Origin: Abyssisolibacter fermentans
GTDB lineage: Bacteria > Bacillota > Clostridia > Tissierellales > MCWD3
Direction: 5' to 3'
NCBI RefSeq assembly: GCF_001559865.1
Contig: NZ_LOHE01000078.1
Location: 1 to 51,694, forward strand
DNA length: 51,694 nt
Shown: in pieces, positions 9,952-19,360 of the stretch
Numbering within the stretch: position 1 is the first letter of the stretch
Layout of the letters: the number at the start of each line of letters is the position of its first letter
Translations under genes and position numbers: made by a program
Notes under the pieces: model-generated
Seen by the model: the letters and a program-made list of their open reading frames with translations, nothing else
What the model was told of the DNA's origin: nothing
Databases searched by the model: none

Positions 9952-10092
9952 TTTATAACAATGGAAGCAATTACGTAGTAATTGCAACACACCGTTTCAA
10001 CAAGGCAAAAGATATGCACACTACCTGTTAAATCTAATCGATACCCTCCACCTATAGAGGTGGGAGACATCTTATGCCTTGTTTTAATTATA
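9952..10092. repeat. Family C element (copy C1)
   Basis: Matches 31228-31362 in inverted orientation. Ends read TTATAACAA and, inverted, TTGTTTTAATTATATAA. Shared internal blocks include the palindromes CACCTCTATAGAGGTG and CAATTACGTAGTAATTG, and the run CACCGTTTCAACAAG. A 60-codon frame crossing it is most likely spurious, because it derives from the repeat. The rest of the 414-base gap between zapA and pheT holds only the pheT terminator and AT-rich sequence. Confidence 0.75.
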
Positions 10093-10222
10093 TAACATTT
10101 AGATTATTAATGTATAGTTATATAGGTCTATTATTTTTCAAAAAAGGATATTCCTACTCATTCTTTGTTAGAAGAAATATTCCACATAGTTTACTATTTA
10201 TAATTAATATTTAATTCTATGC

Positions 10223-10260
10223 TAAAAAAAACTAGCTCATCAATTTATGAACTAGTTCTT
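10223..10260 (-). terminator. Terminator of pheST
   Basis: On the minus strand AACTAGTTCAT and ATGAGCTAGTT pair around a six-base loop and are followed by a T run. It lies immediately after the pheT stop codon. Confidence 0.85.
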
Positions 10261-10265
10261 TTTAT

Positions 10266-12656
10266 TTATCTTAATTTTGCATCTAACTTATCTGCTAATG
10301 CATCTAATATTTTCTGATGAACACTTGTAATATCTTCATCTGTCAATGTTTTTTCATATGATCTATATTTTATTGAATAAGCAACACTTTTTTTATCCTC
10401 TTGTATTTGTGAACCTTTATATATATCGAATAATGTTACGCTTTCAACAAGCTTATTTCCGTTTTCAATAATAACTTTTTCAATTTCTTTAACCATTATA
10501 TCGTCATTTACTACTAAAGCAATATCTCTAGTTATCGCTGGATATTTAGGTAACTCTTTATATTTTTTGTTCATATTACTTAATAAAGCAAGCATCTCAA
10601 TATCAAGCTCAGCTATATATACTCTCTCTTTCATACCATAATTACTTAATACATTAGGATGTATTTCCCCAATTATACCTAGTACATGATTATTTTTTAT
10701 AATATTACCTGTTCTTCCCGGATGGAATGATTTATGTTGTTTTTCTGGTTCATATTCATAACCTTCAATCCCAAGCCTACTTAATAATAAATCTACAACT
10801 GATTTAAGCTGATAAAAATCAACTTTTCCATACATACCTAATGTTACTGTAGATGCTTCATAAGGTAATGATACTACTTCTCCTTTAGGTATAAATAATT
10901 TACCAATTTCATAAATAGATGCTTTTTCTACTCCATATTTATAATTTCTTGATAAAACCTCCATAACATTAGGTATAAGAGTAGTTCTCATTACACTGTA
11001 GTCCTCACCTAAAGGATTAAGTAATTTGACACTGTTTCTTTTTATACTTCCTTCTGGTAAGCAAATTTTATCATAAGCTTTTGGACTAATAAATGAATAT
11101 GTTGTAATTTCATTTAAGCCAACACCTGTTAAAAAGTCTTTTATAAGATCTTCAATTGTTCTAAGAGTAGGTTTTTCACCTTTTGTTAATGTACCAATTA
11201 AAGGTTTTGTCTCTATATTATGATATCCATATATCCTTCCAACCTCTTCTATTAAATCTGCTTCTATATTAATATCTTGTCTAAATGAAGGTACTATTGA
11301 ATGAATAATCCCATCTTTTAGTTCTGATTTTAATTCTAAACTATTTAATATTTCAAGCATTTTGTCTGTTCTAATTTCTGAACCTAAAAGCTTATTAGCA
11401 TTAGCTGGATTTAATACAACTATTTTTTCTTCAAATTTATCATCACATGCATCATAATGTCCTTTTACCACTTCACCAGCACCAAGCATTTCTATAAGCT
11501 GACATACTCTTAAACAAGCTATTTCAGATAAGCCTGCATCTAAATCTTTTTCGAATCTCGAAGAAGCTTCAGTTCTTAATCCTAATTCTTTAGCTGATAA
11601 TCTAATGTTTCTACCATTAAAGTTTGCGGATTCAATAATGATTGCATTTGTATCATTAGTAATTTCACTGTTCTCTCCACCCATTATACCTGCTAAAGCT
11701 ACAGCTTTTTGATTATCTGCTATTACTAACATAGAATTGTTTAATTTTCTCTTTGCACTATCTAATGTAGTAATTTCTTCATTTTCTTTTGCTCTTCTTA
11801 CAATAATTTTCTTATCAGCTATCATTTTAGCATCGAAAGCATGTAAAGGTTGACCATATTCCAACATAACATAATTTGTTATATCAACTATATTATTTAT
11901 AGGTCTCATTCCGCAGTCAATAAGTCTACTTTGCATCCAAGCAGGAGATGGTCCTATTTTAACATTTTTCACTACTTTAGCATAGTATCTTTTACATAAA
12001 TCATTATCAATAATTTGAACACCTTCAAGATATTCTTTGATATCGCCTGCTTCTTTTTCAATATTTATTTCCCTAATATTCATTTTCTTGTTTAAAGTAG
12101 CCGCTGCCTCTCTAGCCATACCAACTATACTTAAACAATCAGGTCTATTTGGTGTTATTTCAAACTCTATAACGTGTCCTTTTAGATTTAAGACATCTTT
12201 TATATCAGTTCCTAGAGGATATTCTTTATTTAGTATATGTATACCATGCTTCTCGTCTTCAGGAATACACTGTTGATCTATACCAAGCTCACTCATGGAA
12301 CACATCATACCTTCTGAAACTTCTCCTCTAAGCTTTCCCTTTTTAATTTTTATTCCACCTGGTAATCTTGCACCAACTAAAGCTACAGGTATATAATCTC
12401 CTTCTTTAATATTTTTAGCTCCAGTAACTATTTGAAGTTCTGTATCTCCTACATCTGTAGTAGTTATAACTAAATTATCAGCATTAGGATGCTTTATTAT
12501 TTTTTTTATCTTTCCTACTACTACTTTTTTTATGCCCTTGTCCTTGTCTATTAAAGAATCAACATGCGAACCAGACATAGTCAATTTATTTGCAAGCTCC
12601 TTAGCATCTATATCAATATCAACATAATCTTTTAACCATGAAACAGGTACTAACAT
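10266..12656 (-). CDS. pheT: Phenylalanyl-tRNA synthetase beta subunit
   Basis: The large, non-catalytic subunit of the (alpha-beta)2 enzyme. The 796 residues include an N-terminal OB-fold tRNA-binding domain (about 40-150), the B3/B4 editing domain, B5, the catalytic-like core, and a C-terminal anticodon-binding domain starting near LPKYPAITRDIALVV. The ATG at 12656 is chosen because AAGGAG lies nine bases upstream; an in-frame GTG three codons earlier touches the ribosome site. It begins about 40 bases after pheS and ends at a strong terminator. Both genes depend on the Phe T-box. Confidence 0.96.
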   Translation of the reverse strand: MLVPVSWLKDYVDIDIDAKELANKLTMSGSHVDSLIDKDKGIKKVVVGKIKKIIKHPNADNLVITTTDVGDTELQIVTGAKNIKEGDYIPVALVGARLPGGIKIKKGKLRGEVSEGMMCSMSELGIDQQCIPEDEKHGIHILNKEYPLGTDIKDVLNLKGHVIEFEITPNRPDCLSIVGMAREAAATLNKKMNIREINIEKEAGDIKEYLEGVQIIDNDLCKRYYAKVVKNVKIGPSPAWMQSRLIDCGMRPINNIVDITNYVMLEYGQPLHAFDAKMIADKKIIVRRAKENEEITTLDSAKRKLNNSMLVIADNQKAVALAGIMGGENSEITNDTNAIIIESANFNGRNIRLSAKELGLRTEASSRFEKDLDAGLSEIACLRVCQLIEMLGAGEVVKGHYDACDDKFEEKIVVLNPANANKLLGSEIRTDKMLEILNSLELKSELKDGIIHSIVPSFRQDINIEADLIEEVGRIYGYHNIETKPLIGTLTKGEKPTLRTIEDLIKDFLTGVGLNEITTYSFISPKAYDKICLPEGSIKRNSVKLLNPLGEDYSVMRTTLIPNVMEVLSRNYKYGVEKASIYEIGKLFIPKGEVVSLPYEASTVTLGMYGKVDFYQLKSVVDLLLSRLGIEGYEYEPEKQHKSFHPGRTGNIIKNNHVLGIIGEIHPNVLSNYGMKERVYIAELDIEMLALLSNMNKKYKELPKYPAITRDIALVVNDDIMVKEIEKVIIENGNKLVESVTLFDIYKGSQIQEDKKSVAYSIKYRSYEKTLTDEDITSVHQKILDALADKLDAKLR

Positions 12657-12696
12657 TACACACACTCCTTTTATTTGTTGTTATTATTAATTTTTA

Positions 12697-13719
12697 TTAA
12701 AATTGATCTAAAAATCTCATGTCATTTTCAAATAACAGTCTAATATTATCAATCCCATATTTAACCATAGTAACTCTATCAATACCTAATCCAAATGCAA
12801 AACCACTGTACTCTTTTGAATCTATACCGCAATTTTCTAAAACATTTGGATGAACCATACCACATCCTAATAATTCCATACTCCATCCAGTGCCATGACA
12901 AGCTTCACAGCCCTCTCCCATACATTTATGACACGATACATCAACCTCAGCACTTGGCTCTGTAAATGGAAAATCATGTGGTCTAAATCTAGTTTTCATA
13001 TTCTCTCCAAATAGCTCTTTAATAAAAAGATCTATCGTATGCTTTAAATTACCTAGAGTTACATTTTTATCGATTACTAAACATTCAAGTTGATGGAACA
13101 TTGGTGAATGAGTGTCATCTACATCATCAAATCTAAATGTTCTACCAGCTGATACTATCTTAATTGGTGGCTTTAACTGTTTCATAGCTCTTATCTGCAC
13201 AGGCGATGTTTGTGTCCTAAGAAGTATATTATCAGTTATATAGAATGTATCAGACATATCTCTTGATGGGTGATTTTCAGGAGCATTTAATGCATCAAAG
13301 TTATTAAAGACAGTTTCAACTTCAGGACCTTCAACTACACTGAAACCCATGTTTAAGAATATATTTTCTAATTCTTCTTTAACCTTCATAAGTGGATGTC
13401 TGTGGCCTAATTTAGCTTCTTTAGTTGGAAGTGTTATATCTATATTTTCCTTTTCAAGCTTCTTTGAAAGTTCTTTATCTTTTAATTTTTGCTTTAACTG
13501 AGTCATTTCAGTTTCTATAGTTTTTCTAACTTCATTTGCTAATTCACCTATTAATGGTCTTTCTTCTTTTGAAAGTTTACCCATACCTCTTAAAACTTGT
13601 GTTAATTCACCTTTTTTACCTAAATATTTAACTCTAATAGCATCTAAATCTGTTAATTCAGACACTTTTTCAATTTCTTGTAATGCGATACTCTTAATTT
13701 CATTAATTTTTTCTTTCAT
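12697..13719 (-). CDS. pheS: Phenylalanyl-tRNA synthetase alpha subunit
   Basis: The class II catalytic subunit, 340 residues. Motif 2 appears as FRFDDVDDTHSPMFHQLE and motif 3 as GFAFGLGIDR. The N-terminal coiled-coil arm recognises tRNA. The frame is open 41 codons further upstream, but AAGGAG sits just before the ATG at 13719 (MKEKINEIKS) and the extension falls in repeat-derived leader sequence, so the short start is used. A cysteine cluster CHKCMGEGCEACHGTGW lies before motif 3. Control is by the upstream T-box with a TTC specifier. Confidence 0.96.
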   Translation of the reverse strand: MKEKINEIKSIALQEIEKVSELTDLDAIRVKYLGKKGELTQVLRGMGKLSKEERPLIGELANEVRKTIETEMTQLKQKLKDKELSKKLEKENIDITLPTKEAKLGHRHPLMKVKEELENIFLNMGFSVVEGPEVETVFNNFDALNAPENHPSRDMSDTFYITDNILLRTQTSPVQIRAMKQLKPPIKIVSAGRTFRFDDVDDTHSPMFHQLECLVIDKNVTLGNLKHTIDLFIKELFGENMKTRFRPHDFPFTEPSAEVDVSCHKCMGEGCEACHGTGWSMELLGCGMVHPNVLENCGIDSKEYSGFAFGLGIDRVTMVKYGIDNIRLLFENDMRFLDQF

Positions 13720-13794
13720 ACAAACTTCTCCTTCCCTTACTCTATTAAATACTTCTGTTAATTGATTAATATTTAAACAGTTTATCTGACTGAT

Positions 13795-14299
13795 TAAAAT
13801 GTTTGAAGATTTTAGCTTTCTACTCATAACACAGAAATTCACTATTCAAAGTGATGAAATGGATTAAAATGTGTGAAGTTCAAGGCATTAAATTTTTTAC
13901 GGATATGAGCGTATTATGATGTAGCTCACTACTCGCTTCGCTCCTAGGAGTAAGTGATTCACAAAAATCGAAGATTTTGTTCTCTACTCACGATTAGTCG
14001 TAAAAAACATATGAAACTCCTACTTCGTATGAGTAAGCGACAAAGTTGTAACTCCTACTCATTCTTCGTATGAGTAAGCGATTCACAAAAATCAAAGATT
14101 TTGTTCTCTGCTTAAAATCAAAGATTTTAGTTCCCTGCTCATAACGCCGAATTTCACCATTCAAAGTGATGAAATGAATGAAAATGTGTGAAATTCAAGG
14201 CATTATCATTTTCGCGGATATGAGCGTATTTCAATACGTGATTAGTCGTGAAAATGATAATAACGCCGAATTTCGCCATTTTGATTCATTTCAACCAAT
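13795..14299. repeat. Palindromic repeat block in the pheST leader
   Basis: The same modules as in the argS leader. The segment AATTTCGCCATT...GTTCAAGGCATTA occurs near 13845 and 14150. The GGATATGAGCGTATT...ATTAGTCGT core occurs twice: once filled with a family B unit (13905-13990) and once empty (14217-14250). The copy at 14165-14296 folds into a long imperfect hairpin that abuts the T-box terminator. Additional family B fragments fill 14000-14145. No gene is evident. The block separates the terminator from the pheS start by almost 600 bases. Confidence 0.82.
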
Positions 14300-14743
14300 A
14301 AAAAACCTTCGTCCTTATATATACATATATATATACATATATATAAGGACGAAGGTTACTCCGCGGTACCACCCTAAATAACACATTACAAATAATGCAT
14401 CTCTCAATAAAATAACGGCTTTTACCGACTAAGTCTACTACCATTTCAACCAAGCAGCTCAAGAGTGAACTTCAATATTATACATCTTAGAAATGCTTTC
14501 AGCCGATGACATTTCTTCTCTATAAGATTTTTAATACCTACTCTTCTCTTTCATAGCTTTTATATTTACTACTTATCCTAATATAACTTTGAACAATAGT
14601 ATTTATTTTTATAAATAATCTGTATTTAACTTACTAATAATTCTTTGTAAAGTATATAGGCATTTACCGACCCTGTCAATTTAAATAAATTCCAAAACAA
14701 ATTTGCATCAATCATAATGATAAACACCCCTTCAATACTATTT
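14300..14743 (-). promoter_or_regulatory. T-box leader for pheST (specifier TTC, Phe)
   Basis: The minus strand shows the specifier region GAAG-TTC-ACTC (TTC at 14467-14469) and the T-box AGGGTGGTACCGCGGAG at 14359-14375. The terminator at 14300-14357 pairs AACCTTCGTCCTTATATA with its complement and ends in a T run. TTC encodes phenylalanine, matching pheS and pheT. The terminator loop is a run of alternating A and T. Confidence 0.94.
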
Positions 14744-14749
14744 ACATAA

Positions 14750-14778
14750 ATTATAGCACGAGGTTATAAAAATTACAA
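14750..14778 (-). promoter_or_regulatory. Sigma-A promoter of the pheST T-box transcript
   Basis: TTGTAA, a 17-base spacer and TATAAT, reading leftward. It lies between the RNA methyltransferase stop and the T-box leader. Confidence 0.85.
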
Positions 14779-14790
14779 GTAATATGTAAA

Positions 14791-15615
14791 CTAAATTTTC
14801 AAATTTTTCAAAATATTTCGCCTTTGTCTTGAAGCTTCATACATTAGAATACCTGAAGCTATTGCTGCATTTAGTGATTCTGCCTTGCCTTGCATTGGTA
14901 TATTAATTTTATAATCTGATATAGAAAATAATTCCTTAGAAACTCCTGAAGCTTCGTTTCCAATAACTATAGCAAAATCCTCTTTAAAATCAACATCATA
15001 ACAACTAAGATCAGTATCCAAAGCAGTTGACATAATCTTTATGTTATTTTCTTTAAGTTTATTAAATAAATTTTGATTGTTTTCAAAATATGCTATATCT
15101 ATATGAAATATTGAACCCATTGTAGACCTTATAGTTTTAGGATTAAAAATATCTACACAACCTTTAGTCAAGATAACTGTATTTGCTCCAAATGCATCAG
15201 CAGTTCTGATAATTGAGCCCATATTGCCTGGATCTTGTAATCTGTCTAAAATAACTATAAAATTATTCTTATTAGTTAAATTTACATCATTTATTATTAT
15301 GTTAAAATCTACTACTGCAATAATGCCTTGTGGATTTTCAGTATCTGTTATATATTTCATAAGTTTATTTTCAATTTCATATATTTTATATTTTTTATTC
15401 TTACATAAATCTAATAATTCTATTCCATCTATTTTATCTATTAGTTGTTCTGAGTATAATATGTAATTTATTTGAGCTTCACCAGTAACAGCTTCACGAA
15501 CAGATCGTAGACCTTCAACAATAAATTTTTGTTCTTTCCATCGTTCTTTTCTTTTTTTTAGTAAATTTATCTGTTTTATAAATTTGTTTGTAGGACTACT
15601 TATTATATTGCTCAT
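14791..15615 (-). CDS. SpoU/TrmH-family RNA methyltransferase (YsgA-like)
   Basis: A 274-residue SPOUT methyltransferase that uses S-adenosylmethionine to methylate a ribose in rRNA or tRNA. The three SpoU motifs are present: DRLQDPGNMGSIIRTADA, then VIGNEASGVS, then IPMQGKAESLNAAIASGILMYE. An N-terminal L30e-like substrate-binding part precedes them. The ATG at 15615 has AGGTG six bases upstream; a GTG three codons earlier, abutting the ktrA stop, is an alternative. The gene sits just before pheST as ysgA does in Bacillus, and is probably cotranscribed with ktrBA. The modified nucleotide is not predictable from sequence. Confidence 0.85.
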   Translation of the reverse strand: MSNIISSPTNKFIKQINLLKKRKERWKEQKFIVEGLRSVREAVTGEAQINYILYSEQLIDKIDGIELLDLCKNKKYKIYEIENKLMKYITDTENPQGIIAVVDFNIIINDVNLTNKNNFIVILDRLQDPGNMGSIIRTADAFGANTVILTKGCVDIFNPKTIRSTMGSIFHIDIAYFENNQNLFNKLKENNIKIMSTALDTDLSCYDVDFKEDFAIVIGNEASGVSKELFSISDYKINIPMQGKAESLNAAIASGILMYEASRQRRNILKNLKI

Positions 15616-15624
15616 TTGCAACAC

Positions 15625-16275
15625 CTAACTATTCTTTTCCAAATTTTTTAAATCTTTATCACTACCTATTACAATTAATATATCGTCTTTTTCAATAACA
15701 TCCTTTGCATATGGTCTAATATTAATGTCTTTACCATGTTTAATAGCAATTACATTTATACCATATTTCAAAGGTAGTTGAAGTTCTATTAATGTTTTGC
15801 CTTCCCAGTCTGCTATAGCACTAATTTCTACTATACTATAATCTGGAGCAAATTCAATATAATCAAGTATATTAGATGATACTAGATTTCTAGCAACTCT
15901 CATTCCCATATCTCTTTCAGGGAATACAACTCTATCAGCACCTGCTTTTTCAAGTACTCTTCCATGAAGTTCATTTTGTGCTTTAGCTATTACATTATTA
16001 ACTCCTAATTCTTTAGCTATCAACGTTGCCATTATTGAAGCTTGTATATTTGAACCAATAGTTACAACTGCAACGTCAAAATTCCTAATTCCAAGTGTTC
16101 TTAATGTATTCTCATCTATTGCATCAGCTTGAACTGCATGTGTTACCTTAGCTGATATTTCTTGCACTCTTTCTTCACTCTTATCTATAGCTAAAACATC
16201 GTAACCTAAACTATATAAAGTCTCAGCTACACTTGTGCCAAATCTTCCACATCCTATAACAACAAATTGTCTCAC
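15625..16275 (-). CDS. ktrA: Potassium uptake regulatory subunit KtrA/TrkA
   Basis: A 216-residue RCK-type gating protein that binds nucleotide and controls the KtrB channel at the membrane. The N-terminal Rossmann fold begins VVIGCGRFGTSVAETL, followed by an acidic residue at the second strand (LAIDKSEE). The C-terminal RCK_C subdomain (from about residue 135) binds c-di-AMP in homologues. It starts with GTG behind AGGAG. It follows ktrB after 12 bases, so the pair forms an operon. Confidence 0.92.
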   Translation of the reverse strand: MRQFVVIGCGRFGTSVAETLYSLGYDVLAIDKSEERVQEISAKVTHAVQADAIDENTLRTLGIRNFDVAVVTIGSNIQASIMATLIAKELGVNNVIAKAQNELHGRVLEKAGADRVVFPERDMGMRVARNLVSSNILDYIEFAPDYSIVEISAIADWEGKTLIELQLPLKYGINVIAIKHGKDINIRPYAKDVIEKDDILIVIGSDKDLKNLEKNS

Positions 16276-16287
16276 AAAATCACACTC

Positions 16288-17646
16288 CTAACCAACTATT
16301 ATTCTCTCTTCAGCATATCTATAAACGCCTTTATTATTATTTCTCTTCTTAGCGAATGCAAATGCCATTGTCAATGGTCCTAATCTTCCAATAAACATTG
16401 TTATAGTTATAACTAATCTTCCTATTATTGTTAGACTAGGTGTTATTCCTCTACTTAATCCAACCGTAGCAAATGCGGATACTGTCTCAAATACTATATC
16501 TAAAAAAGAAGCTCCTGATTCAGTTATCGTCAATATCATAGTTACTATTGAAACTATACAAAATGCAATTCCTGTAACTGCTAATGCTCTAAAGACTAAT
16601 TCTATAGATATTCTTCTTTTTAATATTTCAACATCATTTTTACCTCTTACAACAGAAATTATAGCAAGAACTATAGCACCTATTGAAGTAGTTTTTATGC
16701 CGCCAGCTGTTGATCCAGGTGAACCACCAATAAACATTAATATTATAATTATAAAAGCACTTGTACTAGTCACTGCTCCCATATTTATACTATTAAACCC
16801 TGCTGTTCTAGGAACTATTGATTGAAATAAAGCCGCCATTAATTTTCCACCAAAAGATAAGCTGCCTAATGTATCAGGATTGTTATATTCAAGAAAAAAT
16901 ATTGCAAAAAAACCAATTACTAATAATATCGCTGTAACTATTAGCACTAACTTTGTATGTAAAGAATATCTTTTGTAATTCTTTTGAGTCGTTATATCTA
17001 TATACACTGTATAACCAAGTCCACCTATAATAACTAGTAACCCTATTGTTATATTAACAATTGGACTATCTACAAATGGTTCCATACTGCTTCCTATTAA
17101 ATCAAATCCTGCATTACAAAATGCAGATATAGCATGGAAAATTCCAAACCATATACCAGTAGAAGGACCATATATAGGGATAAATTTTAAAGATAGAAAA
17201 AAAGCACCTAGTGATTCTAACATAATAGTTGATACTATTACATATTTTGTGAGCTTTACCAATCCTGATAATGTGAACTGGTTTAGTTCTTCCTGTATTA
17301 TAAGTCTATCTTTTAAAGTTATTTTTCTTCCTAAGATAAGTGCAACTAAAGTTGCCATTGTCATAAACCCTAAACCGCCAACTTGTATTAATATTAAAAT
17401 TACGATTTTACCAAACATAGACCAATGTGCAGCGGTGTTTACTACAACTAAGCCAGTAACACATACAGCTGAAGCCGAAGTGAATAATGCATCTATAAAG
17501 CCTATGCTTTTCCCATTTACTGATGCAACAGGTAAATTTAAAAAAGTTGCTCCAATAAGTATTAATGCTCCAAAGCCTAAAACAAGCACCTGTGCTGGAT
17601 TTAATTTTAATTGCTCTATTGTTGTATTGTTATCTATAGTAATCAT
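16288..17646 (-). CDS. ktrB: Potassium uptake channel subunit KtrB (TrkH family)
   Basis: A 452-residue membrane protein with four repeats of helix, pore loop and helix. The filter glycines sit in CVTGLV, CNAGFDLI, TAGFNSI and the fourth loop near ATVGLSRG. The loop GSPGSTAGGIKTT after the third repeat is typical of the family. With KtrA it takes up K+ with Na+ in Firmicutes. The AGGGG before the listed ATG is too close to be ideal, so the exact start is uncertain by a few codons. No c-di-AMP riboswitch was recognised upstream. Confidence 0.93.
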   Translation of the reverse strand: MITIDNNTTIEQLKLNPAQVLVLGFGALILIGATFLNLPVASVNGKSIGFIDALFTSASAVCVTGLVVVNTAAHWSMFGKIVILILIQVGGLGFMTMATLVALILGRKITLKDRLIIQEELNQFTLSGLVKLTKYVIVSTIMLESLGAFFLSLKFIPIYGPSTGIWFGIFHAISAFCNAGFDLIGSSMEPFVDSPIVNITIGLLVIIGGLGYTVYIDITTQKNYKRYSLHTKLVLIVTAILLVIGFFAIFFLEYNNPDTLGSLSFGGKLMAALFQSIVPRTAGFNSINMGAVTSTSAFIIIILMFIGGSPGSTAGGIKTTSIGAIVLAIISVVRGKNDVEILKRRISIELVFRALAVTGIAFCIVSIVTMILTITESGASFLDIVFETVSAFATVGLSRGITPSLTIIGRLVITITMFIGRLGPLTMAFAFAKKRNNNKGVYRYAEERIIVG

Positions 17647-17910
17647 CCCCTATTCTCACTATCAAAACCCTTATAGCATAATAATTATAATGTTCACATT
17701 ATTTATCCCATCTAATCATGAAATTTTTGTGTTTAGTTTTAATTATTACATTATTATACCACTTAATTGCATTGTTTAAAAGTAATAACAAATAAATAAT
17801 AGATAATATAGAGTAAAGAACGATTTTTATTCAATTTATCTATGTATAATGCAATTTATAACTGTAATAATTTTCTGTTTTGCTTTAAAAAGACTTTGGA
17901 AACAATATAT

Positions 17911-18172
17911 TAAGCCCGATTATTCATAGAAAATTATGAGCAGTGAACCCAAATCACGATTTTTAGTAGGGAACTAAAATCTGTGATTTTATGTAAGTCA
18001 CTTACTCCTTTGAAGGAACTAAATAGGAGATTCATTTTTTTAAACCTTCTGATTATAAAATGTCCATGAAATAACGTACATTCCAACTAAGTATACTTTA
18101 GAACTCACTGTAATCTTCTTATTCAGAATTATACAGCACATCATTAAAAGTTATATGAATAATCAAGATTTA
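17911..18172. repeat. Family A element (A2) with nested family B insert
   Basis: Ends are AAGCCCGATTATTCATAG and the inverted TTATATGAATAATCAAGATT. The stretch TTCTGATTATAA and the later TTCAGAA...ACAGCA match A1 and A3. A family B unit lies inside at about 17937-18033 in inverted orientation. The rest of this 603-base gap between ktrB and rplT (17647-17910 and 18173-18215) is AT-rich and shows no gene or riboswitch that I recognise. Confidence 0.65.
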
Positions 18173-18217
18173 TGGAAATGAATTTTATCTCCAAAATTTA
18201 AAATTCCTTATAGATTA

Positions 18218-18247
18218 GAAAAAAGCCCCGATAGCGGAACTTTTTTT
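18218..18247 (-). terminator. Terminator of infC-rpmI-rplT
   Basis: On the minus strand AAGTTCC and GGGGCTT pair (two G-U pairs) around GCTATC and are followed by six T residues. It lies directly after the rplT stop. Confidence 0.8.
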
Positions 18248-18249
18248 AT

Positions 18250-18603
18250 TTATATATTTGCTTTTGCTAATTCAACTAACTCTTTAAATCCTTCAGCGTC
18301 AAATATCGCCATTTCTGATAACATTTTTCTGTTAATTTGTACATTTGCTTTCTTTAAACCATTTATAAATCTACTATAAGACATTCCATTAATTCTTGCA
18401 GAAGCATTTATTCTTGCTATCCAAAGTTTTCTGAAATCTCTCTTTTTTAATTTTCTTCCTGTATATGCATAGCTAAGTGACTTCATAACAGCTTGATTAG
18501 CTGGTCTATATAATTTGCTCTTAGCACCATAATATCCCTTTGCTAATTTTAAAATCTTCTTATGTTTCTTTTTAGCATTCATTGCTTTTTTTACTCTAGC
18601 CAT
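18250..18603 (-). CDS. rplT: 50S ribosomal protein L20
   Basis: A 117-residue basic protein that binds 23S rRNA early in 50S assembly. The N-terminus [28 protein letters not shown] and the later [18 protein letters not shown] are diagnostic. An AGGAGGT site precedes the ATG. It is third in infC-rpmI-rplT. In Firmicutes L20 represses this operon by binding its leader, which fits the structured leader at 19361-19571. Confidence 0.98.
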   Translation of the reverse strand: MARVKKAMNAKKKHKKILKLAKGYYGAKSKLYRPANQAVMKSLSYAYTGRKLKKRDFRKLWIARINASARINGMSYSRFINGLKKANVQINRKMLSEMAIFDAEGFKELVELAKANI

Positions 18604-18633
18604 TCAAATCTACCTCCTTCTCTTTGTTCTGCT

Positions 18634-18828
18634 CTAATAAGGCATTAAACTTTTAATTCTTTTAAAATCACTAGTACTAACAAGTTTAGCCTTTCTAAGA
18701 TTTCTCTTTCTCTTAGATGATTTTTTTCCTAATATATGACTTTTGTAGTTGCTTCCTCTTTTTAGTTTCCCACTGCCTGTCTTTTTAAATCTCTTAGCAG
18801 CTCCTCTATGTGTTTTCATTTTTGGCAT
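18634..18828 (-). CDS. rpmI: 50S ribosomal protein L35
   Basis: A 64-residue basic ribosomal protein. [20 protein letters not shown] is the standard L35 opening, and the C-terminal [21 protein letters not shown] closes the family pattern. GAGGAGG precedes the start. It lies between infC and rplT, 30 and 25 bases from its neighbours. Confidence 0.98.
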   Translation of the reverse strand: MPKMKTHRGAAKRFKKTGSGKLKRGSNYKSHILGKKSSKRKRNLRKAKLVSTSDFKRIKSLMPY

Positions 18829-18853
18829 TAATTTTTCCTCCTCTCAAATATAA

Positions 18854-19360
18854 CTAATTCTTTGATACTAGAAACATCGTCATATTTCTTCCTTCAAGCT
18901 TAGGCTTTTTCTCAATAATACCTGCTTCTGAAGTCATTTCAGCAAATTTCTCAAGTACTTCTTTACCTATTCCTGTATGTCCCATTTCTCTTCCTTTAAA
19001 TCTAACAGTTACTTTTACTTTATTTCCACTTTGTAAGAATTTAATAGCTTTATTGGTTTTAACTACAATATCATGCTCGTCAATCCTTGGAGTTAATCTT
19101 ATTTCTTTTATGTTAATAACTTTTTGATTTTTCTTGGATTCCTTTTCTTTCTTAGCTTGCTCATACTTATACTTCCCGTAATCCATTATCCTACAAACCG
19201 GTGGTTTTGCATTTGGAGCTACTTTTACTAAATCAAGCTTTTTCTCATCAGCCATTTCTTGAGCTCTCATAACTGGTACTATACCTAACTGATTACCTTC
19301 TGAGTCGATTAACCTAACTTCTTTTTCTCTGATCTGCTCATTAATTTGAAGATCTTTAAT
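18854..19360 (-). CDS. infC: Translation initiation factor IF-3, AUU start
   Basis: IF-3 binds the 30S subunit and rejects non-canonical start codons. The mature protein should begin IKDLQINEQIREKEVRLID. The codon for that first residue is ATT at 19358-19360, about seven bases behind AAGGAGGT. No ATG or GTG lies at that spacing; the frame is open upstream to an ATG at 19432 but without a ribosome site. So an AUU start is inferred, giving 168 residues, the usual length. AUU starts let IF-3 repress its own translation. A conventional caller would extend it wrongly by 24 codons. Confidence 0.92.
   Translation of the reverse strand: MKDLQINEQIREKEVRLIDSEGNQLGIVPVMRAQEMADEKKLDLVKVAPNAKPPVCRIMDYGKYKYEQAKKEKESKKNQKVINIKEIRLTPRIDEHDIVVKTNKAIKFLQSGNKVKVTVRFKGREMGHTGIGKEVLEKFAEMTSEAGIIEKKPKLEGRNMTMFLVSKN

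Noticed and set aside
9888-10070. 60-codon minus-strand frame with an ATG
   Set aside because: Lies in the family C repeat and has no ribosome site; likely spurious.
14178-14381. 67-codon plus-strand frame over the pheST T-box
   Set aside because: Repeat and T-box sequence on the other strand; runs of alternating Tyr and Ile come from the terminator loop.
17647-17910. c-di-AMP riboswitch before ktrB
   Set aside because: The expected conserved blocks were not found in this sequence.
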